Positions 42,101 through 53,107 of a DNA stretch of 64,000 bases are shown here, piece by piece (position 1 is the first letter of the stretch; each line of letters begins with the position of its first letter). Under the pieces are notes generated by a model, which ran no database searches, was not told the origin of the DNA, and saw only the letters and a program-made list of their open reading frames with translations. Made by a program: the position numbers and the translations under genes. This stretch comes from Anadara kagoshimensis (Eukaryota > Mollusca > Bivalvia > Arcoida > Arcidae), in NCBI GenBank assembly GCA_021292105.1, contig CM037874.1, positions 42,535,006-42,599,005 on the forward strand, written 5' to 3'.

Positions 42101-43066
42101 GATATTAGAAAAAGGTCATGGGTTCAAAGGTCAAGGTTACAGATGTGAAACAATACTGAAATGGTTAATTATCTCGAAAACTATAAACTTTTGTATAGGC
42201 ATGTATATTAGAATGTTGCAAGTATTGATACAACAATCATTTTGATGTATAGAAAAAGGTCATAGGTTCAAAGGTCAAGGTCACAGATGCGAAACAATGC
42301 CAAATGGTTAATTATCTCGAAAACTATAAACATTTTGTATAGGCATGTATATTAGAATGTTGTAGGTATTGAAACAACGATCATTTTGATGTATAGAAAA
42401 AGTCATGGGTTCAAAGGTCAAGGTCACAGATGCGAAACAATCCTAAATGGTTAATTATCTCGAAAACTATAAACTTTTTGTATAGGCATGTATATTAGAA
42501 TGTTGTAGGTATTGATACAACAATCATTTTGATGTATAGAAAAAGGTCATGGGTTCAAAGGTCAAGGTTACAGATGTGAAACAATACTGAAATGGTTAAT
42601 TATCTCGAAAACTATAAACTTTTTGTATAGGCATGTATATTAGAATGTTGCAAGTATGATACAACAATCATTTTGATGTATAGAAAAAGGTCATGGGTTC
42701 AAAGGTCAAGGTCACAGATGCGAAACAATGCCAAGATGGTTAATTATCTCGAAAACTATAACTTTTTTTAGGCATGTATATTAGAATGTTGTAGGTATGG
42801 ATACATCAATCATTTTGATGTATAGAAAAAGGTCATGGGTTCAAAGGTCAAGGTCACAGATGTGAAACAATACTGAATGGTTAATTATTTTGGAAACTAT
42901 TAACTTTTTGTATAGGCATGTATACTAGAATGTTGTAGGTATTGATACAACGGTTATCATGATGTAAATAAAAAAGTCATTGGGGTTTAGTATATATGTT
43001 GTCTTTAAATCTATCAGCTAGCCATTAGTTATCAGGTGAGCGTATCAGGCCCATGGGCCTCTTGTT
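39144..43066 (+). mobile_element. Dispersed mollusc-type repeat, 3.9 kb, nested
   Basis: The 5' end is AGCTCACCTGACCGAAGGTC, then a GTGTGCGTGCGT microsatellite. The 3' end has TCAGGTGAGCGTATCAGG and CCCATGGGCCTCTTGTTT. GCTCACCTGA and TCAGGTGAGC are inverted repeats of each other. Between them lies a 3.3-kb array of 145-bp units. It has no coding capacity and appears to be a non-autonomous element whose internal repeat expanded. The class is uncertain. Confidence 0.7.
39676..42985. repeat. 145-bp tandem repeat with AGGTCA motifs
   Basis: About 23 units of roughly 140-145 bp. Each has AAATGGTTAATTATCTCGAA, TTTTGTATAGGCATGTATAT, and GGTCATGGGTTCAAAGGTCA directly followed by AGGTCACAG. A block of six units is repeated with an 870-bp offset (for example 40,898-41,185 equals 41,768-42,055), so recent unequal exchange formed a higher-order repeat. 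Confidence 0.92.
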
Positions 43067-43669
43067 TAAACTTCTATATCTTTTTTATTTCGGCGAATAA
43101 AAAGGTGAAATTTTCAATATAATAATAATTTAACATAAATTTTCATATTTTGGTCAAATTGGCTAGACTTCAGTGTCCCTTTAAGTTTATCCCAAATCCT
43201 TGTATGCCCATATATAGTTGATGTCTTGACACGAGATTGTCAACTATGATTTTTTTTACATGATTTGACAAGGAAGTTTTTTCTATTGACTGAAAATCTG
43301 ACCTCACCTCCCGAGTCGAAGGAAACATTATTTGTACAAATTAAAATCACAAAATGTCCTAATATATGCCATACATTTTTTCAGATGAAGAATAATCCTA
43401 AAGAAAACAATTGAATTTTTTTTCAGGGTAAATATTATTATGAATCATTTTTTGAAGGAAGTTAGACATGTTACAATGAAACCATAGGACAATAATATAA
43501 CCAAAAAATCAAAGCCGTGACGTTTGCAAAACTACATAATTATGTAACACTTTACAATTTAAATTTCTAATAAGTTCTAGAACTTTGTATTTTGTATATT
43601 TGAAATTTTAGCCAAAAAACAAACTTAAATATCAAATGCATGTAACTAAGCTCGTTTTTGAGTGTTTAA

Positions 43670-43939
43670 TTTTTTTTATTTTTCACTACAAATCTATAAA
43701 GTCAAATATCCAAAAACATTTTGAGTTTTTAGAATTTTAAATTTCTGACCAAAATTCTCAGAAGTTAAATATTTAAAATCGCTTTGATTTTTTGAGTTTT
43801 TGAAATTAAGGATTTTTACATCTTTGACTCAAAACGTCCAAAATATAAAAAAATTACCAAGCCTCCGAGTGATTGTGACAATGGTTAATCTGGACTACTT
43901 TTAAAAAATGTCACTCGCATTGCCGCGCTCGCACTAGAA
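43670..43939 (-). repeat. Right inverted-repeat arm, copy 2
   Basis: Ends CGCTCGCACTAGAA and contains TTACCAAGCCTCCGAGTGAT. It is the inverted partner of 32,170-32,500, now far from it because of the Kolobok-like insertion. Confidence 0.8.
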
Positions 43940-44160
43940 CAACATTATTTGTAATTTTTTTTCTTGCCATATTTTAAATAAACTTTACACAGTTATCGGG
44001 CATGAATATCTCTGATAGATTGTTTTTAAAAATTATTAAAAAATAGCATTTTAAAAAATAATGCCCAAATAACTGCCACGATCAAACTAAATTTGCTATA
44101 GTGATTTTGATTTTTGGTTGATTTCTCGTTTGATATTCCAATTTTTGACATTTTCCCATA

Positions 44161-44361
44161 GAATGTAAATATGATTTAGAAATAATCAACATTTACCCGT
44201 GGTATATCGTCTAATAATACACGGATCGAAGTTAAATGCGGAAGAATATGATATGAGGTGGCTTGCCACCGAGTGATATATTCGCCGCATGTTATCGACG
44301 GCCCGTGTATTATTCGACGATATACTACGGGTGAATGTTGATCATTTCAATTCTTACATGA
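44161..44361. mobile_element. 201-bp palindromic MITE-like hairpin, copy 2
   Basis: The same palindrome as 29,485-29,685, with a GGTGGCTTGCCACC centre. Several arm substitutions differ from copy 1 (for example CGGCCCGTG for CGGCTCGTG). Confidence 0.7.
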
Positions 44362-45450
44362 CTTAGCTAAAAAGAAATGAAACAAACGTTGCGAACTGTT
44401 TCTTCGGAAGTACGTTTTACTATTTATTTTCAAAAAGGTCCAATGAAACAATTCGGCGGTTGAGATTACCTCCATTGAAATAGATGATTTTATGTATGAA
44501 AATTACGTCACAAACATTGTTTGAGAAACAAAGCAAGAAGTCATAAGATAAGCAAGGGAGTGCGGCATTAAAACGGAAAAGCATTAGGTATATCGTTTGA
44601 TATACCACGGTTGACGCTCTTCATGTTTCATATAAAGAAAAACCGCTGGTCATGTTAGAATATTGATTTTATAACTATCTAAAGTTTAACACTTTGCTGA
44701 CCAAAGGTAATCGAAGCTCGTCTGTGGAGTGATAAAGATATTAAAAAACTGTCAAGAGACAAATAGCATTTGTCGATAATGTGCTGCTAACCAGGGACCG
44801 AGATAAGCTGTCGATTCGGCACTGATTTGTTAACTTATTGTTATAGTTTCGACAGTTCTGAACTGTAGACATTTTGAACAGATGAACATATCTTATCCCG
44901 AATAGATATTGAAATATTTTAACATAAAAGAAAAGATAAAAAAAATCGGCACTTTTGATGTAAATACAGATTAAAATTGGGGAGATAAGAAATTACTTGT
45001 AAAAATCGTATATTCAGTACCAGTGATTATCTTACAGAACTTACAGTAATTATAACAAATGAAGAAATATTGAAACGTTTGGCTAAAAGTTTTGTTCAAT
45101 AGGAAACCCACTTTTGATTATAAAACATTTCGTGTTTTAGAAATTATTACTTGTAGCTTTAAACAGCCGAGTTACAAGATAGAACTGGTTGTCAAGAGGT
45201 AACGTGGGCTATACTTTAAACTCAAAATATGGTTTTATGTTTTTTCTTCTAATTTATGGATTCGGTATAATAGAAATTATAGAAAAATGTCTTTTTTCAA
45301 CTTCTAAGATGTTTGCCCTTATGTAAAAACAGATTTGAATTATAATTACAATTTAACTTCGCTACTTGTTGCGTTATAATGTTGTTAAAGTCTGCGTCAT
45401 TCTTTAGCATAACGAAGTATTTTGAATGCATTTGTTGCAAAAACACCCTT

Positions 45451-47153
45451 CAGGGGCGGATCCAGTGTCTTGGTGAATGGGGGGGGGGTGCACAAGTATG
45501 CGCCAAAGGCGCGACCTGCTAGGGGGTCTGGGGGTATGCTCCGCCAGAAAAATTTCGCTTTTTTCAGTACAAATGGTGCAATTTTCTGCATCTTGAACAC
45601 TGTCGAGCGTCCTTTTTACCTCGCATTCAAAGTGGATCTAAAACAAACAAAGAACTAATCAGTCTAGCTTTTTTTTCAAAAATTGTTATATTGACGCAAG
45701 TGGCTATGAGTGTCGGTGAGTTCATAATATCTTTATAGATATATCCTGTCGAAATTTGTCGCTGTCGGAAATTTGTATTGTCGGTCTTTTATCTGTACAA
45801 GGTGTAGTTGTGCACTGCAGATCCAGACCGACTATTTTTTTGCGTTATATTAAAGAAGTTTGTTCGACCTTTGGAAGTTGTAGCTCGATACGTCGATCCA
45901 TCGGAGGGATACCAGTGTTTTGATTTAATTTTGGTCGTTAAATGGATGAACGTGGTCTGGGCGATCCAGTTTGGTTGATAAATTAAGCTCATCAGTGGAA
46001 AGTCTTTCCGATTGAATCCCGGTCTTAAGTTTGATTGATCATCGATTAATGGGGTTTAACTTCTAAGTCAATAATATTTCACTTATATCGAGACGTCACC
46101 AGCTTTAGGTGTAGGTGCAGAAATATTTACCTGTGCTTTGCGGTGATGGTGTTCTTTATCGTGTCACGCCTACCGTGACAAGGGACCTCGGTTTTTAAGG
46201 TTTGTCCGAAAGACCCGCATTCATTTTTTAATGCCGAGCGAACAGTCACTACACTTTTTCAATTCTTGGGTCAGAACTGACCAGAGACCAAACCCTCGAC
46301 CTCCTTGACTTACGGAGCAAGCACTCTACCAACTGACCTGCCGGCTACATATACCGAAGGGGTAGGTCTACTACCACCACCACCCCTTTTCCACACTGGC
46401 TTGTTTAAAATGAATTGTATGACATCCATCTGAACTTTCAAGTTAATTTTATTATATTATTAGTATTAAAATGACTAGTTAGTCAGTTTCGTGCATTAAA
46501 GGTGCACCATAAGAATCTTGTCACCAGAGAAAAAGAAACACTGATTATTTTTGACGGTTTTGTTCCGTAAAGCCGATAAACGGACGAATAGAATGAGACA
46601 GATTTTTCCTATTAAAACCAATAAAAAATAAAAAATGTACTAAAATTGTACAAAATATGGACTTTTATATGGAAATAGAACATCCTGCTATAAAAATATA
46701 CAAAAAAAGATAATCTTGTGCAGAGACATTTATATGTCTCTGTCTTGTGTGCTAAAAATTAGTTCTCTCTCTCTCTTGGTCACGTCCCTTGGTTTTAAGA
46801 ATTCACGTATGATTAATGGAATCACTCTTCATGGAAGTTTCTTAATTAATATTACTTATTAACGTTATCTACTGATATTACCTGGTTTCTTTCACGCCTC
46901 AGCGATCAGGTAAATAACATTATCACCAAAGACTGGTCAGTACTACCTGGACTCTTTCATGCTTCAGCGAACTGGTAAATTACATCATCACCTGATTGCA
47001 ATTTCCTACCTGTGTACACAAATTAATTAATCAGTACCATTAATTAACTGGTTAATACGCTGATTGATTGACAATTAGCTGTGAGAGAAAGGGGGAAAAG
47101 TCGGGGCAACTAGGGGGCCCCTTGTGGCCCCCTCCCCGCTGGAGCCGCCACTG
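45451..47153. mobile_element. hAT-like non-autonomous transposon, 1,703 bp
   Basis: Ends CAGGGGCGGATCCAG and CTGGAGCCGCCACTG are imperfect inverted repeats of the CAGxGGCGG...CAG type common in hAT elements, followed by the G-rich subterminal TGCGCCAAAGGCGCGACC and GGGTATGCTCCGCC. The right flank is CCCTAATT (47,154-47,161), the single copy of which is in copy 1. The left flank reads CCCTT, consistent with the 8-bp duplication of hAT elements if three bases were lost. No transposase. It carries an inserted tRNA-derived SINE and a hairpin, CAGAGACAT...ATGTCTCTG, near 46,720. Confidence 0.82.
46040..46346 (-). mobile_element. tRNA-derived SINE (inside the hAT-like element)
   Basis: On the minus strand it starts GCCGGCAGGTCAGTTGGTAG, with a tRNA-like A box and a degenerate B box (GAGGGTTTGGTC). 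It continues with GACTGTTCGCTCGGCATT, TTTCGGACAAACC, TGTCACGGTAGGCG, GATAAAGAACACC and GGTGACGTCTCGATATAAGT. The same body is on the + strand at 52,195-52,440. Confidence 0.7.
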
Positions 47154-49299
47154 CCCTAATTAACCCTTTAATTGGCAGATACGCCAAACTACGCCATTTT
47201 GATTTTCGGCGTGTCAAGTGTACTATTTTCAACGTGAAAATGTGATTTGTGGACGGATCTTTAAAACCCTGGTACCAAAACGAACTAGAGAAAATTCCCT
47301 ATCAACATTGTTCTTTCTGTTTTCTTTTACAAACACTCTGTCCTACATATTTTTTACTTGAAATTCAAGCACGCAATTCAAATTTCTATTTTCGTGAATT
47401 TTTTTCTACATTATTTAAACCCGATTTTTTAATGTATTTCTAGATGTTGAAATGCTGTCAAACTTATATGTGTGAAAAATAGAGAAAAAATCATATTTAA
47501 AAAATGCACAAAATCATTTATATGATGTGAAATGACGGAAATTGAGAACTTTGAATTTGTATTACATGCGGACGAAAAATTCGTGTTTAGGTAAACACAT
47601 CGTTAACGCCGTAATTTTTGCACTTTTTGAGTACTTTGGAAGCATTAGCTGTAATCGACACCATGTAAAACGTGTGTTTTCGAATGGATTGTATCATATT
47701 TTTTATCAATTGAAAGGAAATTCAATGCAGAATTCAACTATATAAATTCAAAACTCTAAAATTAGATTTGCGAAGTTAAATGACGATTTAATTAATATGC
47801 TTTAAAAAGTGTCAGTTTTTGCCAGTCTTCCGCGACCAGTGCGCTTTCTTCACTTTAAGATATTTCGACACTGAAATGTCAGATTAGAGAGATATTTGTA
47901 ATATAATAAAAATAAGTATTTCTTAGGAATTCTGTCCATTAACATTATTCAAATATTGACTTTTGATTACACTTTTATTAGTCTAAAATGAAGGGTCTTG
48001 AAAACAGCGTTGAAGACAGCCGATTTTCGGGTTTATATCCCATTGGTTTGCTCAATTAGAGTGATTAAAATGAAATCTTCATACGATGAAAAGGCAAATT
48101 TTCATAGCTACCCATTGATATATCAACGACTAACAGAAGTCAAATAATTTAAAAGATATCACACATTGAATTTGCATCACATCTGGTACATTTTGCCGAT
48201 TTTGTAGTGTTACCTACGACAGTAGATAAATGCCTTCTACTACGTCCGTAACAGATGTATATATACCAGACAAGGGGTCAAATACTAGATCGGTGATTCT
48301 GAAAGGATGGTGTTTTATATTATCAATATCATCATTGAAAGTTGTTTAACAATTCATTTGATAATCGCAGTAATAAATTGAAAATTTGAGTGATCCGAAG
48401 TATCAAATACTATATATAATAAAACTTGGAAATGTGGTCTTGGTTTAGTTCTGGTCCATCAGACGTTATCTTAGAACTGATAATGATTGTTGATGACATT
48501 CCCACACATTAGTTATGGATCCCTATCCACTCAGGCACATTTCTTTTTATAATACCATAAAATGTAAACAACACGACTGCTTTTTAAGTATTTTTCTTGT
48601 CGGATATAATAATTAACCACTAGTATTTATTTTAATATTAATAATTATTACTTATATTGATGAGAGTGATTGTCAGCACGAGTATCATGACCATCGCATA
48701 CTACGAGACAACCTCAGTAAAAATATTACAAACACATACTTCACTGTGTGGGAACGGAAGTTGAGTCAAACTGTACAGTTTTCGGTAGCTCTGTTCATTG
48801 AAGCGAGAGACGAAATAAAAACAATATGTCCGAAACGGTTGGTGGTTACTTTTAAACTTGTATTAAGCATATACTGTAAGATCTGAATAGAAATGTAAAT
48901 GGAGAAATTTGACGATGAAAATTATTTACCATTTTAAGAATTCGTTGTCACTTATATCTTTATACACTCGACAATAATAGCACTTGAACACGAGACAGTG
49001 AGAAAAAATACATCGACCTGTAGCGAAAAATGCGTAAATTCTCTAGCGTGATGAATTTTCTAGTGTAACAAACAATACTTAAGACAACTTTTAATATGAA
49101 GTTACACATATATTAAGATGACATCACACTCCTTTAAATGGTTATTGTTATAAATAAGATTTTTCGTTGCACCTTGGAGATTGTTTACTGTACAGGTAGC
49201 TCGAAAAATACTGTACAGGTAGCTCTAAATATATGTAATTTTTCTGTACAGGTAGCTCAAAATTAAAACAAATAATAATTCAAGGTTTAATGCTTTATT

Positions 49300-49750
49300 A
49301 TACCCTCGCAAACGAAATTCAGGGGGTATATAGAAATCATCCTGTCTGCCCGTCCGTCTATTCGTCCGTCCGTCCATCCGTCTGGTTGTCGATCTCAATA
49401 TCGTATCCGCTCCATATCTTCCATGTTTATCAATAGATTTTGATCAAACCTGGCACAGATGTAAAACAACATGAGCCGATGTGTCGGGTACAGATTTATG
49501 AACATAGGTCAAAGGTCAATGTCATGAGGTCAAATATTAGTTTTTTCGTCACAATATCGTGCCCGCACCATATCTTCCACGTCTATCGATGGATTTTGAT
49601 CAAACTTAAAACAAATGTAAACCAACATGAGACGATGTGTTGCATAAGGTCAAATTTTAGTTTTTCCGTCACAATATCGTGTCCGCTGTAATGATACTTT
49701 TATTCTTATTTTTCTGCGGGGTGGGGGTATTAGTCTCCTTTAGACAGTTC
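49300..49750 (+). repeat. Diverged member of the GTCT/130-bp repeat family
   Basis: TACCCTCGCAAACGAAATTC, CCGTCCGTCCATCCGTCTGG, two or three roughly 120-bp units with CCATATCTTCCA, and a terminal GGGTGGGGGTATTAGTCTCC paralleling GGGAGCGGGGGTATTTTGCT at 31,937. Nested inside the Transib-like element. Confidence 0.65.
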
Positions 49751-50007
49751 TGGTTTATTTAAATTTTTTGCAACAATTTCATATATTTATATATATACAT
49801 GTATATTATATATAACATCCAAAATTAAGAAAATGTTGCAATGGTATATATATTTTGCAACATTTTTTTAAATTTCAGATGTTAAAATAACACCAAAACG
49901 ATTTCATTGTTTATACTGCAAAAGTAAAGCAAAAATAATTTTTGCTGAGGTTGTCGACCATTGTATAATATTTCACAAGGATTTGGAACTGAAATTTAAT
50001 TAAACAG

Positions 50008-50237
50008 ACCTCAACCAAGGAGATATTCGAATTAAAAATTTCCACATCATCCCAAGGGAATGCGAGAAAGACAACGCAATTCTTATACCAAACGAATCAA
50101 CTGAGTTATATGTTCTGGACTCCGTATTTAAGGGCTTAATAGGTTTCAGCAGAGGAAAAAATTCCTTAATATTTTCATATCTAAAATTGTATGGAACTAG
50201 ACATTCAAGCGACGTTGTAGCAGGGCTCAATCGCTGG
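50008..50237 (+). CDS. Unidentified coding-like exon
   Basis: A 76-codon frame without stops, from an AG acceptor (TTAAACAG) to a good donor (TGG|GTAAGT). It contains DIRIKNFHIIPRECEKDN, then LYVLDSVFKGLIGFSRGKN and LKLYGTRHSSDVVAGLNRW. The composition looks like a real globular protein rather than repeat-derived sequence, and the donor is close to consensus, but the acceptor has little pyrimidine tract and no partner exon was found. It lies within the Transib-like element, so it could be a relic of a transposase or of a captured host exon. I do not recognise the family. Confidence 0.3.
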
Positions 50238-50599
50238 GTAAGTCACCACCCCCAATGGTGGCAAACATTTACATGAGAAAATAATTGATAGTGTTTATAG
50301 TTGCAATGATGGATGTTATTTGAATGAAGATGAAAGTGTAACAACTTCCGAAAATTGTTATTTTTTTCTGCACAAATGCTATATAATTTTGACCTTTTTC
50401 ATTTGCACATTAATAACCAGACGTGTTAAATGTTTACTATTTACTACAACCTTCAGGAAAATGCAAAATGCAACATAAATAACTTTAATTGAAAACATCA
50501 TTGTTACATGTAGAAGACTTTGACATTCATCCTCTGCAACTTTATAAATTTCTTTGACTTGATATGCGATCAATCTTGATCAAAATCATCAAACTACTA

Positions 50600-50980
50600 T
50601 AAAAGTTATCGAACAAAATCACATGACCATGAAAAACTAAGTCAGAAAGACCAACTTTGTGTTGTCATATGTAAAACATCCCAAATTGTACCTAAAATCA
50701 GGTTTCATAAGAATTGTTTTATTACTTTAAAAATCATCTAAAAAGTCACTGGGTCATAAAAATTTGTCACAATGAATTACTTTGTGTTGAAATACATAAA
50801 GCATCTAAAGTTGTACTTGCAAATCAAGTTTCAGCAAAATTGTCCTGTTAAACTTTATATTATCAAAGAAAATCACTGGACCATGAGAATTAAGTTACAA
50901 TGGTCTTTTCTGTGTTACGTCATTATGAAAGATGTAAAATTGTGCATTTTAACAACCATAATGAGTTCCATCGCGGAAAA
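50600..50980 (+). repeat. Degenerate roughly 140-bp tandem repeat
   Basis: Three diverged units with AAATCACATGACCATGA or AGTCACTGGGTCATAA, TTTGTGTTG and CATAAAGCATCTAAAGTTGT-type phrases. The short frames across it are repeat artefacts. Confidence 0.55.
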
Positions 50981-52194
50981 ACAGGTTTAGGTATGAAAGC
51001 TGAACTATATTTACCAATCAATGGCCAAATGAACAGTCTAGAACGTAACATTGTTTATTTTGTTTTAAACAAATTTGAAGCATTATGATATTTATACATT
51101 TATACAAATTATGTCATAGAGACTTCTTAAAATGCGTTACCCAGGCGTGATTCTTCACATTCTATCATTATATCTATATCCTTTTACTATTTTAGAGACA
51201 TAATAGTGTTCAGTTGTATATTGTTCATAATAAACAATATTCGCCTTAATTTATATAGAAAAGTATTGTCTGACTATGCCTTTTTTATGACTTGATGTAT
51301 TTTAGATCGTTGAAAACCTTAGAATATGAATGTCACGCCTGATACACGCATTTTAGATAGCAACCCTACGTTTATACCCCTGAAACCCAAATATAAAAAA
51401 TCAAACCTTGTTTTTTTCAAAAATAATCGTGATACATGCATTTCTATTAAATGAAAGCGTTCCTTATACTTTCTATACTTTTAATTTGAATGCCAGTTGC
51501 GAGCTACCTGTACAGTACAATGTCATAAAATGTGAGCTACCTGTACAGTAAACAGAAAACCACACAGTCCAATAAAACCGTGTTTTGAAGTTTTCTCCAA
51601 ACTTCTAAGTACTGTAATAAGTCACAAGTTATTTTTAACATTCATAGCTTGCAAACTGTCTTCAGAATGGTATTAAATAGAATAGTAGTATAGAGAAAAT
51701 TGAGAATAAATCGTGAATTCATGACAATTCCGCTGTGATCTATCATGTTCAACAAACGAATAAAAGTTTTAGGCTTGATTTTTCACAAAATGTGTTGGAT
51801 AATTAAAAATTGCGTTAACATAGTGAGATCCATGTACCTATGAAAAATCTCACAACACTTCATAACAACAACAATTTTACATATTTTCACTTACGTTTGA
51901 CTCCACTGTTTTCATTCCTCGCTTCGATAAACAGAGCTACCGACAACTGTACAGTTTGACTCAACTTCCGTTCCCGCACTGTGTACTTGTAAAATGCATC
52001 TACGGGTAGGTAAGCCTGAAGTACGCTAAACGATCTGGCGGGGTAGCAGTGAACAAACACTATTAACGGTTAATTCTGGCAAGGAACAAGCAGCTCATGT
52101 ACTGTGGCTAAATACTACACACATGGATAGCACATTGTCTCATTGCAAGTGGCTGAAAGATTCCCAATGCGAATTGAAACACCTTTTTTATGCA

Positions 52195-52440
52195 GGAAAC
52201 GTATTTACTTAGTGGGTATTGACTGTTTTTCACCAAGCACTCGGTATTACGAAATGAAAGTCACGATTCTTTCGGATGGGAACTTAAATAGATGAGACCC
52301 TGTGTCACGATAGGCTCGGTACGATAAAGAACCCTGATGTATAATGCCATTCGCACCTTCGCCTGTAGTTGGTGACGTCTGGATATTCGTGAAATGTTCT
52401 TGATTGGGACGTTAAACATCATTACTCACTCACTCACTCC
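52195..52440 (+). mobile_element. SINE body, TCAC-tailed
   Basis: GGTATTGACTGTTTTTCACC, CTTTCGGATGGGAACTTAAA, GTGTCACGATAGGCTCGG, GATAAAGAACCCTG, GGTGACGTCTGGATATTCGT and GGGACGTTAAACATC, then TCACTCACTCACTC. It matches the element at 46,040-46,346 on the opposite strand but lacks a clear tRNA head, so it is probably 5'-truncated. Confidence 0.7.
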
Positions 52441-53107
52441 CAACTGTACAGGGGGATTGGTATAAATGTGATGGGTTGGTAATACTATACATGATGTAAG
52501 TCCTGATTTCTCAATCCCGACATTGTTGTAAACAGTTTTCTGTTTTGGTTGCCATGGTAATGGAATTTGAGATAATTAAAACCAAATAGTATGAGTCTTC
52601 TAATTTAAAAAAATGTTTACCATTGATCAGTTTATTTGTATTGTTGAAGTTTTGAAGTCAAAGTTACAGTCTCACCTTTTAAAAGATATACCAAAAATAA
52701 AAGCATTTGCATGGTTTTTTCTAATAATTGACAGAAAATCTATTATTTTCAGAGTTGCTATTTTGGGTGAAACACGCAAATTTTGAATTTCTTCCCGTCT
52801 AATCATCTTCACCTAATAATAAAAATATTTGAAATAATAAAATTTAAGTTTTACATCAACCAAAGCTCAAGGGATTATTAGAATAAAGTCAAATTACACA
52901 ATTTATCTCTTGTGTAACGCATTTATCACACTTTTGGTTACCATGGTAACGGATTTTTTGTTTGAAATTACCATTTTAGTGAAAGAAGAACATGGGTCTC
53001 CTTAATATATACAATTTATATATAATTATTATTTATTCGAGCCCTGATATCATTAGAGTTGGACTAAAATTTATCGCTTCAACTTTTTAAAAAAATGAAA
53101 CAAAATG

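Larger units (their letters stand above)
36126..43180. mobile_element. Kolobok/T2-like DNA transposon, 7,055 bp
   Basis: It begins AGGGACACTGAAGTCTAG and ends with the exact reverse complement, an 18-bp perfect terminal inverted repeat; a similar TGACCAAAAT stretch lies just inside both ends. TTAA flanks it on both sides (36,122-36,125 and 43,181-43,184), while copy 1 has a single TTAA in ACATGTTAAGTTTATCCC. TTAA plus AGGGA termini match the TTAAAGGRR ends described for T2/Kolobok elements; piggyBac normally has CCC ends. The inside is mostly other repeats (tRNA-like units and a 3.9-kb nested repeat), and no intact transposase is seen, only a possible THAP-start remnant. It is non-autonomous. 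The element boundaries are firm; the superfamily is an inference. Confidence 0.88.
48742..51983. mobile_element. Transib/RAG-like element by its ends, 3,242 bp
   Basis: Left end CACTGTGTGGGAACGG; the right end in reverse complement is CACAGTGCGGGAACGG. Both continue AAGTTGAGTCAAACTGTACA and GGTAGCTCTGTT, with about five mismatches in 60 bp. TACTT flanks both sides (48,737-48,741 and 51,984-51,988). CACWGTG-type termini and 5-bp duplications are typical of the Transib/RAG superfamily. No classical nonamer is seen 12 or 23 bp inside. Subterminal CTGTACAGGTAGCTC motifs recur at 49,188, 49,211 and 49,244, and inverted at 51,501 and 51,534. No transposase is recognised. The boundaries are well supported; the superfamily is tentative. 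Confidence 0.65.

Noticed and set aside
45422..45658. Overlapping frames at the left end of the hAT-like element
   Set aside because: They run through the G-rich terminal region of a non-autonomous transposon; no domain is visible.
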